64,000 nt of DNA. It comes from Deltaproteobacteria bacterium (lineage in GTDB: Bacteria > Acidobacteriota > Thermoanaerobaculia > Multivoradales > JAHZIX01). A program made the translations under genes and the position numbers. The DNA lies in NCBI GenBank assembly GCA_022601195.1, contig JAHZIX010000046.1:147445-211444 (forward strand), written 5' to 3'. Positions within the stretch are counted from its first letter, which is position 1; each line of letters starts with the position of its first letter. Shown here piece after piece: positions 43,558-51,180 of this stretch. Under the pieces are notes generated by a model. The model saw only the letters and a program-made list of their open reading frames with translations. It did no database searches and was not told the origin of the DNA.

Positions 43558-45051
43558 ATGGAGACGACAGCTGCTATGCCCAAGAAAACTCTACTGGCGC
43601 TCGCCCTTGTGACCGCCGTGCTCTCCGCTGCCCAGGCTTCTGCACAGCCCCAGCTCACTGCCGGAACCGCGGCTGGCGAGCCTGGAGAAACCGTGGAGGT
43701 GCCTCTTCTGTGGAGTGGCGAAGGGGAGGCAGTAGCCCTTCAGGTCGATGTCCAATTTGATCCCGACGTACTGAGCATCGCCGCCCTGGAGGGGGGGCAG
43801 CTGGGAGTGCACACGTTGGAGAGCGCTGCGGTATCTCCGGGGCGACTGCGCCTGCTGCTCTTCGCTTCCGGCAATCCTCTTCTACTGGATGGAGAGTCGG
43901 CCCGTTTTCAGGTCTCCATCGACCCGTTGGCTTCGACCTCGGCGGATGGTCTCCTAGGTCTCTCCGCGGCCGTCGTCGGAGACGGCATGGCCACCTCGTT
44001 GCCGGTTCAGCTAGGCGACGGTTTGGTGGAGGTCCTCTCCGGTCCTCTGCCCCGGGTCGGAGTGGTGGGGACCGTACCGGATACCGGCGACGGGCGAGTG
44101 CTTCCCGACGAAGAGATACTGGCGGCCATCACCCGGTTCACGGCCCGGTTCAGTGAGAGTGTCTTCGACCCGATCGGCGATAGCGATGCTGACGACGTGA
44201 CCAACCCAGCCAACTACCTGTTGCTGGCAGATGGCGGCGATGGCGTTTTCGATACCGTCGACTGCGCCTCCGGTCCCTCCACTTCGGATGAGGTCGTGGC
44301 GATACAGCAGGTGCTCTACGATGACCTCTTGCCGGCAGCCACCTTGTTGCTGGACTCGGCCAACCCCCTTCCCCGGGGCCGTTACCGGCTGATGATCTGC
44401 GGTTCGACCTCCATCGTCGACCTGAACCAAAACCCCTTGGATGGCAATGCGGACGGAACCGCCGGGGATGACTTTGCGGTGGATTTCGAGGTCCTGCGAA
44501 CCAATCTCCTGAAGAATCCCAACTTCGATCAGGACCTCGCCTTCTGGTCCCTCGCCAGTCCGAGCGCGGCGGAGATTCTTCATCACGGGGACGATGCGGA
44601 CGACGCAGCCTCTTCCGGTTCCGCGGAGGTGAGAAATCTAACTGGGGCCGGGGAGACCTTCGCTCTGGCGCAATGTGTGGCTCTGGACGGGACCGAGGTC
44701 TACCGGGTCGGCGGTCGGGCTCGCGTTCTGAGCGGTCTGCCCAACGATCCGGTGGAGTTCGCCTCGGTCTCCTTCTTCGACGACCTGGACTGCGGCGGTG
44801 AGCTCTTGGGAACGGCGTCTTCGAACCAGGTCTTGGGGGATACGGCGGGAGCCTGGTCCGAGGAGCTGGCCTCGGAAGTGGTGGCTCCGGTGGGAGGGGG
44901 CTCCGCGCTGGTCTCGTTCATCGTCGAAGCCGGAGTGTCGGCAGATTTCGTGACTCATTTCGACAGCTTGTTTTTCGCTCGACGAACCGCTTTCTTCGCC
45001 GATGGCTTCGAGTCGGGAGATACCTCGGCTTGGACGTTGACGGTTCCTTGA
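43558..45051 (+). CDS. Secreted cohesin-domain protein
   Basis: 497 residues; ATG after AAAGGA, 15 bp after gene B1. Signal peptide (LLALALVTAVLSAAQASA), then a cohesin-like domain (about 32-160: EPGETVEVPLLWSG, LQVDVQFDPDVLSI, GRLRLLLFASGNP), an SbsA-like Ig segment with Asp-rich calcium-type loops, and a carbohydrate-binding-like beta domain (LLKNPNFDQDLAFWSL onward). It ends in FFADGFESGDTSAW, a C-terminal motif common in secreted proteins of environmental bacteria. Cohesins bind dockerins; the RHS protein at the head of this block carries a dockerin, so an interaction is plausible but unproven. Confidence 0.8.
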   Translation: METTAAMPKKTLLALALVTAVLSAAQASAQPQLTAGTAAGEPGETVEVPLLWSGEGEAVALQVDVQFDPDVLSIAALEGGQLGVHTLESAAVSPGRLRLLLFASGNPLLLDGESARFQVSIDPLASTSADGLLGLSAAVVGDGMATSLPVQLGDGLVEVLSGPLPRVGVVGTVPDTGDGRVLPDEEILAAITRFTARFSESVFDPIGDSDADDVTNPANYLLLADGGDGVFDTVDCASGPSTSDEVVAIQQVLYDDLLPAATLLLDSANPLPRGRYRLMICGSTSIVDLNQNPLDGNADGTAGDDFAVDFEVLRTNLLKNPNFDQDLAFWSLASPSAAEILHHGDDADDAASSGSAEVRNLTGAGETFALAQCVALDGTEVYRVGGRARVLSGLPNDPVEFASVSFFDDLDCGGELLGTASSNQVLGDTAGAWSEELASEVVAPVGGGSALVSFIVEAGVSADFVTHFDSLFFARRTAFFADGFESGDTSAWTLTVP

Positions 45052-45103
45052 AAGGCATCGGAATAGGTCGAATTTTTGCTCAGCCGAGGCGAGGAGATTT
45101 TAG

Positions 45104-46561
45104 TTGAAGATGGGGCAGCAGCGAATGGGTGAGAAATCACGCCGGAGCGGACCTTCGCGAGGCCAACGAAGGCTTTCTAGAGACCTGGCGTTGGCGATGT
45201 TGGTTGCGCTGGTCTGCGCCGCGGGGTCGGCGACGGCAGATCCCGGGGAGAGGATTTACACCTACGACGACTCCGGCCAACTGGTCCAAGTTGTGGATGA
45301 GGCGGGCACGATTCTGCGTTACCTCTATGACGCTGCGGGAAATCTGGTGGAGACGCGCCGCACCGTGGCTGGGTCGGTGGCAATCTTCGACTCTTCTCCC
45401 CGACAAGGAGTCCCGGGGGACACGGTCCGAATTCTAGGGCAAGGTTTTAGCGCCGTGGCAGCGGAGAATGACGTGGACTTCGGTGGCCTCCCTGCAGGGG
45501 TGCTCCAGGCCTCTCCGAACGAGATCGAGGCCTTGGTGCCCCCGGGAGCTTCCACTGGTCCCATTCGGGTCGAGGTAGGGGTGGACTCGGCGGTGTCGAG
45601 CTTTGATTTCGTCGTGCTCGAGAACCCCACCATCCTTTCTATCGATCCTCCCTACGCCGTATCGCGGGAGGGCGAGCCCACCGTTCTTGCGGGAGTTACC
45701 GTGACCGGCAGCCGACTCGTGGGGGCGGCTTTCCAATTTTTGCCGATCTTTCAGCCTCCTGCCGTAGTCGTTACCGCGGACGTTGTCGACGCCGGGGGAG
45801 CCGCGGCGACCCTCGATCTGGAAGTGGGGATGGGGGTTAGCGGGACTTTCACGCTGAAGGCTTCCTCGGTGGGGGGTAGCTCCAGTGATCTACCCAGCCC
45901 GTTGAATACTCTTCTGGTCTTGGCTTCGAGCGGCGACGAGGATCGCGATGGGCTTTCCAATGGGGATGAGCTCGCGGCGGGAACGGATCCTTTTGATCGA
46001 GATTCGGACGGGGACGGTTTTATCGATGGCGACGAGGTGGCGGACGGCTCTGATCCGACCAACCCAGCAAGCCTGCCGCCGAGTGTGTTGGGTCTTGCCG
46101 TCGCTTTTCCGTTCTCTGGCCAGAATACAGTTGCCATCCTGGGCTCTCCGGGTCGTGTCGATGGTCTTGCTTTTTCGGTCCAGAATGAAGCTTCACCAAC
46201 GATGAGCACGGGGTTGGTCACTGGGCCGGGAGTCTCGGTAAGAAACCCAGCGACGAGCTTGGTGGGAGACGGTGCAGCTATTGGAGCGGGTTTCTCTGTG
46301 GAGAATGTCGAGGTTCCGGCGACGCGCCTTTCCTATTCTTATCGAGGAGCGTTCTCCTTGCTCAACGTCGTATCTCCTTTTCCTATGCAGGGCCTTTTGA
46401 TAGGAAATACCTTTTCTTTGAACAATCTAGACAACCCTTCTTCGACGGATGGCGTTTCCTCGGGGACGGCTTTTTCGTTGGTCAATATCGTTACCCCTAT
46501 GAGTTCCGAGTCGACGGCGATGGGGGAGAGTTTCTCGGTCGAGAACCAAGGAGATCCGTGA
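45104..46561 (+). CDS. Module A2: paralogue of A1 with 20-residue FSxxN repeats
   Basis: 485 residues from a TTG at 45104 that has GGAG 7 bp upstream; ATGs at 45110 and 45125 are alternatives. Same order as A1: signal peptide (LALAMLVALVCAAGSATA), YD pair (YTYDDSGQL ... YLYDAAGNLVETRR), IPT domain, second beta domain, calcium loops (DEDRDGLSNGDE, DSDGDGFIDGDE). The C-terminus holds eight copies of a repeat with core FSxxN spaced exactly 20 residues, against 22 in A1. Overlaps the next gene by 1 bp (TGATG). Confidence 0.8.
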   Translation: MKMGQQRMGEKSRRSGPSRGQRRLSRDLALAMLVALVCAAGSATADPGERIYTYDDSGQLVQVVDEAGTILRYLYDAAGNLVETRRTVAGSVAIFDSSPRQGVPGDTVRILGQGFSAVAAENDVDFGGLPAGVLQASPNEIEALVPPGASTGPIRVEVGVDSAVSSFDFVVLENPTILSIDPPYAVSREGEPTVLAGVTVTGSRLVGAAFQFLPIFQPPAVVVTADVVDAGGAAATLDLEVGMGVSGTFTLKASSVGGSSSDLPSPLNTLLVLASSGDEDRDGLSNGDELAAGTDPFDRDSDGDGFIDGDEVADGSDPTNPASLPPSVLGLAVAFPFSGQNTVAILGSPGRVDGLAFSVQNEASPTMSTGLVTGPGVSVRNPATSLVGDGAAIGAGFSVENVEVPATRLSYSYRGAFSLLNVVSPFPMQGLLIGNTFSLNNLDNPSSTDGVSSGTAFSLVNIVTPMSSESTAMGESFSVENQGDP

Positions 46562-47898
46562 TGATCACAGGCATTGAGGCGAAATCGATAGAAGTTCTGG
46601 CGGCATCCCGCAGCGGGAAGCTGAGCAAGTATTCATTGGGCAGAGGGCCTTGGGGATGGTTGGTGCCGCTGATCGTTGTGAATATTCTTGCGGTGGGATT
46701 CGTCAGTTCGGTTCAGGCACAGATTTTTGACAGCGGCTCAGATGGTTCAGACGGCGCATTGATGCTGAACACTCCAGGTATGGTGGTCTTTGATCCCACG
46801 ACTTTCACTCCTCCTCTCGACCCGGATGGGGATGGTGTCTATCACTTCACGACGGTGACGATTGCCACCGGGGTCACGGTTCGCCTCGCTGCGGATGTGC
46901 TCGGTACTCGGCCGGTGGTCTGGTTGGCCTCGGGGGATATTCAGATCGGTGGAGTTTTGGACTTGGATGGCGAGCAAGGACACGCTTTCGGTGCAGCGGG
47001 AAGACCTGCCGTTGGTGGGGCGGGGGGATATTGGGGAGGATTAGGGAGTACTAATTTTTCTTCGGCGACAAATGGCCTTGGCCCAGGGGCGGGGAGGTTG
47101 AGCACAAATTCTCCATTTTTTGGAGCCTCGGGTGCCGGTCATCACGGAAATGGAACTAACACCAACGGAACCCCTGGTGGTTCGCCTTACGGAAGCGAGT
47201 TTTTGATTCCCTTATTCGGTGGGTCTGGAGGTGGTGGTGGCGGAGCAACCTCGGTTGTTGGAGGCGGAGGCGGCGCTGGAGGCGGCGCAGTTCTTCTTGC
47301 AAGTTCTAGTCGTATTGAGATCGGAGGTGAGATTTCGGCAAAAGGGGGGAGCGGTGTAGCTGGAGCCTCACCTGACCGGTATGCCGGTGGCGGTGGAAGT
47401 GGAGGAGCAGTACGAGTCATCGCTCCTGTTATTGCAGGCTCCGGCAGCATTAACGTGGACGGAGGGGCGAATTCTGCAAGCTCTGGTTCCGGGTCTCGTG
47501 GCCGAGTTCGCTTGGAAGCCTTCGATCTAGCCTTTACGGGTACAACCGACTCCCAAACCCGTTTTTCCAACCCCGGTTTTGTCTTCCCGAGCGGCCCTCT
47601 GCCCTCCGTGCGAGTGACGGCGATCGATGGCGTTGCGGTTCCAGCATCGCCGACAGGGCATTTCCCACCGGCAGATCTCACCATCAACAACGGCGACCCG
47701 GTGACCTTCGACATCCAAGCCAGCAACATCCCTCTTGGGACCGTCGTTCGGGTAGCCATGTTGTCGGAAACGCGAGACCTTTTGTTCATTGATTCCAGCC
47801 CGTTGACGGGAACCTTGGAGAGTTCGACGGCGAGTGCCACCGCGGTCGTCCCCATCGGCTTCTCTCGCTTTACGGTGGAGGCGAATTGGACGCCCTAG
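46561..47898 (+). CDS. Module B2: paralogue of Gly-rich B1
   Basis: 445 residues; ATG overlapping the A2 stop, AAGGAG 8 bp upstream (a GTG at 46558 is also possible). It has a longer N-terminus than B1 with a signal or anchor helix (LVPLIVVNILAVGFVSSV), then the same block (SDGALMLNTPGMVVFDP, PPLDPDGDGVYHFTTVTI), Gly-rich middle, RVTAIDGVAVPASPTGHF and terminal VEANWTP. The middle differs most from B1 in length and sequence. Last gene of the block, convergent with imuB 70 bp away. Confidence 0.8.
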   Translation: MITGIEAKSIEVLAASRSGKLSKYSLGRGPWGWLVPLIVVNILAVGFVSSVQAQIFDSGSDGSDGALMLNTPGMVVFDPTTFTPPLDPDGDGVYHFTTVTIATGVTVRLAADVLGTRPVVWLASGDIQIGGVLDLDGEQGHAFGAAGRPAVGGAGGYWGGLGSTNFSSATNGLGPGAGRLSTNSPFFGASGAGHHGNGTNTNGTPGGSPYGSEFLIPLFGGSGGGGGGATSVVGGGGGAGGGAVLLASSSRIEIGGEISAKGGSGVAGASPDRYAGGGGSGGAVRVIAPVIAGSGSINVDGGANSASSGSGSRGRVRLEAFDLAFTGTTDSQTRFSNPGFVFPSGPLPSVRVTAIDGVAVPASPTGHFPPADLTINNGDPVTFDIQASNIPLGTVVRVAMLSETRDLLFIDSSPLTGTLESSTASATAVVPIGFSRFTVEANWTP

Positions 47899-47968
47899 TC
47901 GTTTGGACGGGAGGCAATGACTCGCGGGAAGATAGTTCGATGCTTTTCGGATCACCCTCGGTGAGTGA

Positions 47969-49699
47969 TCAATCATAAATCCCATCGGCATACCAATCGC
48001 CGCTCTTGCGGTCCAGATAGATGCGGTAGACGCCGCCATCGGAGAGCTCGACATCCCAATAGTCCCGCTCCGCACCATCTTCCGTCCACCACTCTTCTTC
48101 GAGGTTCCAGGGGCCGGAGGCGACCCGCACTCGACCGTTGATGCGGGGGCGTTTGGCGGTAGCTTCGTCGCTGAGGGATTGGACGGAGAGTAACTTGCCG
48201 ATGGGCAGTTGGCTCTTTGGGACCTGGCTGTTGGGGACCTGGCTGTTGTGGGTCTGGCCGTTGGAGAGTTGGCCATTGGAGAGTTGGCCCTTGTGGGGCG
48301 CTGGGCTTTCAGTAACCTTTTCAGCTGGTTCTTCAGCAGACCTCTCAGCATACTCCGGTGAGGGAGGCTCGTGAGCTTCGCCGACGGTGCGGGGGTCGGT
48401 GCCCTCGGAGGTGGTGATGACCTCCAGGGCGATGGGGGGGCGTAGGGCGCGAACCGTCAGCAAGCCGCGGCCCCGGCGGGGTTGCCGGCGTACCTGAGGG
48501 GGAGGCGGGGGAGCGTACTCGACCAAGGCAAAACGTTCCGGGCAATGACTGTCGACTTGCCGGGGGGAGCCGACTCGGTCCGGCCCCAGGAGGGCGAAGA
48601 GGCTCGCCAGGGTGGCTGCCAAGCGATCCGGAGATAGGGCCGCAGGGCCAAAGAGAGACAGCTGTGCTTGGCGAGGCCGATCCGGCTGGGCGGTGAGGTG
48701 GAAGCCGATGACCGGAGCGTTGGGGGAACGGGCATCGAGCTCCAAACGCAGTAGGGTGAGGAGGGTTTTGACCTCCCGAGTGGGGGCTGGCAAATCGATG
48801 GAGCTTTCGTAGAGGCCATCCGGTTCCAGACGCAGCGAGAGGTCCAAGCGCTGGCAGGCGAGGCCACGAGCGGACAGGCGCTCCGCCAGTCGCTCCAGAG
48901 CTGCCTGGGCGACGAAGAGAAAGGGTTCCAGAGCGACCAAGGGCCATTCCAGGCTCATGCCCTCCCGAAAGCTCGGCGGTGGTTGCCGAGGAATCAACGG
49001 CTGCGGGTCGAGGCCTCGAGCTACACAGTGGAGGGCTTGCCCTGCGTGTCCCAAACGGCTCGCTACTTCTGACTCCGGCAATTGGGCTAACTCACCGATG
49101 GTTTTCAAGCCCCAACGCTGGAGGGTGGAGTGGACTTGAAGATCCGGAGCCAGGCGGGCCAGGGGCAAGGGGGCTAGGAAATCGGCTTCTTCCCCCGGAG
49201 TGACGATGGTGGGGGACTCCGGCAGTCCTGCTGCTACCCGAGCGGCCAACTTGCTCGCCGCGATGCCCACCCACACGGGGACCCGGACGGCTTCCGCAGC
49301 AGCCATCACCGCGTGCCCCAAGTCTCGTTCTGGAAATTCCCCCGGGAAATGAAGACCGAGGCCGTCGATGTCGAGGTAGATATATCCGGGACCCGCATCT
49401 TCGATCCGAGGGGAAAAGCTTTCCGCTACCTCCAATAGAGCTTCTTGAGCAGATCTCTCACATTCCTCGTCCCGAGCTCGGGCTACCAGCTTGGGCATGC
49501 GTGCCCGTGCCTGGGGCAAGGTGATACCCGCCCGGATACCGGCTCGTCGGGCTGCGCGGGTAGCGGCCACGACGCGAGCAGCATGGCCATTGCCCTCGAC
49601 CACCGCCAAGGCTTCCCGCTTGAGCTCCGGTTCGCTTCGTAAGCGGGCGGCGAGAGGAAAGAGGGGAACGAGTAGGCACGCTAGGCGACAGGGGTTCAC
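47969..49699 (-). CDS. imuB: ImuB-like Y-family DNA polymerase homologue with DUF6504 tail
   Basis: 576 residues, GTG start 6 bp after imuA. Y-family palm, finger and little-finger order is recognisable (AGIRAGITLPQARARMP, YIYLDIDGLGLHFPGE, VGIAASKLAARVAA, LQRWGLKTIGELAQLP). The first catalytic Asp motif at the N-terminus is missing (LACLLVPLFPLAA in its place), as in ImuB, which bridges ImuA and DnaE2 rather than polymerising. A low-complexity linker of Asn/Gln/Ser pentapeptides precedes a C-terminal DUF6504-like domain (GPWNLEEEWW, YRIYLDRKSGDWYADGIYD). No dnaE2 follows; the next gene is convergent. Confidence 0.85.
   Translation of the reverse strand: MNPCRLACLLVPLFPLAARLRSEPELKREALAVVEGNGHAARVVAATRAARRAGIRAGITLPQARARMPKLVARARDEECERSAQEALLEVAESFSPRIEDAGPGYIYLDIDGLGLHFPGEFPERDLGHAVMAAAEAVRVPVWVGIAASKLAARVAAGLPESPTIVTPGEEADFLAPLPLARLAPDLQVHSTLQRWGLKTIGELAQLPESEVASRLGHAGQALHCVARGLDPQPLIPRQPPPSFREGMSLEWPLVALEPFLFVAQAALERLAERLSARGLACQRLDLSLRLEPDGLYESSIDLPAPTREVKTLLTLLRLELDARSPNAPVIGFHLTAQPDRPRQAQLSLFGPAALSPDRLAATLASLFALLGPDRVGSPRQVDSHCPERFALVEYAPPPPPQVRRQPRRGRGLLTVRALRPPIALEVITTSEGTDPRTVGEAHEPPSPEYAERSAEEPAEKVTESPAPHKGQLSNGQLSNGQTHNSQVPNSQVPKSQLPIGKLLSVQSLSDEATAKRPRINGRVRVASGPWNLEEEWWTEDGAERDYWDVELSDGGVYRIYLDRKSGDWYADGIYD
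48203..48292 (-). repeat. Six 15-bp tandem repeats in the imuB linker
   Basis: Six consecutive 15-bp units (plus-strand consensus close to GGGGACCTGGCTGTT, the last two GGAGAGTTGGCC-type) encode an in-frame pentapeptide series of the LSNGQ/VPNSQ type between the polymerase-like core and the DUF6504 domain. Imperfect identity suggests repeated slippage followed by drift. Confidence 0.85.
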
Positions 49700-49705
49700 G
49701 AGAGG

Positions 49706-50836
49706 CTATCCTGCTGCCGAGATAGCAGGGCTTGCTGCTGAGAGAGCAGTATGGGTCGCCTCGGTGGCATGGCCCTGTCGGGCCTTCTTACCTACTTGGG
49801 CTAAAGGCGAAAAGCTCCGGGGGAGAACTCCCAAAGCGGCCATTTCCGGCGTGATGAGGTCGATGCCATGCCTTTGCCCGGGTCGATGGCCGCGATGCTT
49901 CTCAATGGACAATTGACCTCGCAGACCGCTGAGAAGGCGAGGAGCAGAACCGGCTCCTTGCCAGGTAGCTCGGCCCCGTTGGGCTTGGAGAACCACCGTC
50001 GCCGCGGTGCCACTAACGCGATAGGGGCTGGACACCAGGAGAACCGCTCCCTGAGCTCGTGCGCTTCGGGCCAACCGCAACCAAGCTGCTTCTCCCCCTC
50101 GTCCTCCGCGCAGGGGCGGGTTCCCTAACTCCATGACCACTAGGGGGAAACCACTGGCGAGCAACATTTCCGCTCCACGCAAGGCGTGCTGGATACGGGC
50201 TGGCCTCAGCCAGAGCAACCGTTCCAGATCGATGCCGACTCCCGTGGCCAGGCGGGGGTGCAAGCTGTCTCCCAGATCGATCAGGGCGGCTGCCTCGCCC
50301 GTGGAGGTCGTCGCGGCCAGGGTGGCCAAGGCGGTGGAGAAGCGGCCACTGGAACGCCGGCCCACCAACTCCACCAACCGTCCTCGAGCCAAGCCCCCGG
50401 AGAGTAAGGAGTCGACCGCCGGGACGGTGGTCACCAGGGGGCTCTGGGGATGGTTGTGGCTTGGCCGGCGCAGCAAATCTCGACCGCTTTGTAGACTATT
50501 TTGTAGGCGTTTGTGGAGGGATGACGGTAAACTACTCAGACATAGCCTGAGGCCCGGCCGGGGAGTTTTGTGGGCGAGACAAGAAATCTCCCCGGCCGGT
50601 GGTTCCTCAGACCAATCCTTTTCTTCAGCTTCGCCTGTTTCCGCTTCGTCAGCTTCAGGCTGCTCTCCAAGTTTTTCTTCAGGTTTCACTTCAGACGTAC
50701 AAGCTCTTCCAGGCGGATTGTCGATAGCAATCCTGTTGATTTTTCGTTTGTCGGAAATGATCTCCGGCCAAGGTATTTGTGTTTGGAGTGCCCGTGTCTG
50801 GAGTACCTGTGTCTGGAGTGCCGTTTGCGTCTTCAT
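49706..50836 (-). CDS. imuA: ImuA-like RecA-fold mutagenesis protein
   Basis: 376 residues. The C-terminal two thirds are RecA/SulA-like: TTVPAVDSLLSGGLARGRLVELVG leads into a P-loop-like region (GRRSSGRFSTALA), then AALIDLGDSLHPRL and a LLWLRPAR strand. The Walker A motif is degenerate, which is usual in ImuA. The first 110 residues are a low-complexity, charged extension starting with LQTQ-type pentapeptides. ImuA supports damage-induced mutagenesis with ImuB and DnaE2. It is 6 bp upstream of imuB, one operon. The start is uncertain: no good ribosome site is seen before 50836, and a start after the repeats is possible. Confidence 0.75.
   Translation of the reverse strand: MKTQTALQTQVLQTRALQTQIPWPEIISDKRKINRIAIDNPPGRACTSEVKPEEKLGEQPEADEAETGEAEEKDWSEEPPAGEISCLAHKTPRPGLRLCLSSLPSSLHKRLQNSLQSGRDLLRRPSHNHPQSPLVTTVPAVDSLLSGGLARGRLVELVGRRSSGRFSTALATLAATTSTGEAAALIDLGDSLHPRLATGVGIDLERLLWLRPARIQHALRGAEMLLASGFPLVVMELGNPPLRGGRGGEAAWLRLARSARAQGAVLLVSSPYRVSGTAATVVLQAQRGRATWQGAGSAPRLLSGLRGQLSIEKHRGHRPGQRHGIDLITPEMAALGVLPRSFSPLAQVGKKARQGHATEATHTALSAASPAISAAG
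50780..50824 (-). repeat. Three 15-bp tandem repeats at the imuA 5' end
   Basis: Plus-strand units TGTTTGGAGTGCCCG, TGTCTGGAGTACCTG and TGTCTGGAGTGCCGT; on the coding strand they give the LQTR/Q pentapeptides of the ImuA N-terminus if the start at 50836 is right. Confidence 0.75.
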
Positions 50837-50850
50837 GCGAAGCTTTTTGC

Positions 50851-50877
50851 CGTGTTGGGTCGTGTTGGGTCGTGTTG
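50851..50877. repeat. 10-bp tandem repeat upstream of imuA
   Basis: Two exact copies of CGTGTTGGGT followed by a 7-bp partial copy, 15 bp before the proposed imuA start codon, in the 5' leader or promoter region. Confidence 0.75.
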
Positions 50878-50926
50878 TCGGAGGTTGTTGATACGCGCTT
50901 TCTTCGTGTTGACTGAGTCACAGTTT

Positions 50927-50978
50927 AAGGCGTAAATGAGGCGTAAGTCAAGATGAATTACCGCCTCATTTACGCCTT
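50927..50978. promoter_or_regulatory. 17-bp perfect inverted repeat upstream of imuA
   Basis: AAGGCGTAAATGAGGCG and its exact complement are separated by 18 bp. Inside each arm the word GGCGTAA occurs more than once (50929, 50940, and inverted at 50970), so it may be a cluster of binding sites. On the plus strand the second arm is followed by five T residues, as in an intrinsic terminator, but no plus-strand gene ends here. The 344-bp stretch 50837-51180 otherwise holds only short repeats and the hairpin at 51110. Confidence 0.6.
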
Positions 50979-51109
50979 TTTCGAGTGCTGTCAAAAACAG
51001 CCAGGAGATACCGCTGAAGTGCCCCTTGGATGACCTCTGGGCTGGCTTCAGATTGGCTTCTGGCCTCATCTAAAGACATCCCATGACGGTGTCGAGACAA
51101 GAAGGAGGG

Positions 51110-51135
51110 GGGGCCCGGCGAAGTGCCGGGGCCCC
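51110..51135 (-). terminator. GC-rich hairpin after the VIT/vWA gene
   Basis: GGGGCCCGGC, a 5-base loop, then GCCGGGGCCCC: a strong stem with one bulged base, 46-71 bp past the stop of the minus-strand gene ending at 51181. There is no clear T-run after it, so it may be a weak terminator or only stabilise the transcript end. Confidence 0.4.
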
Positions 51136-51180
51136 AGGAGAGAGGATAGGAGGAGAGGAGTTGCAGGGAAAAGATAAGGG

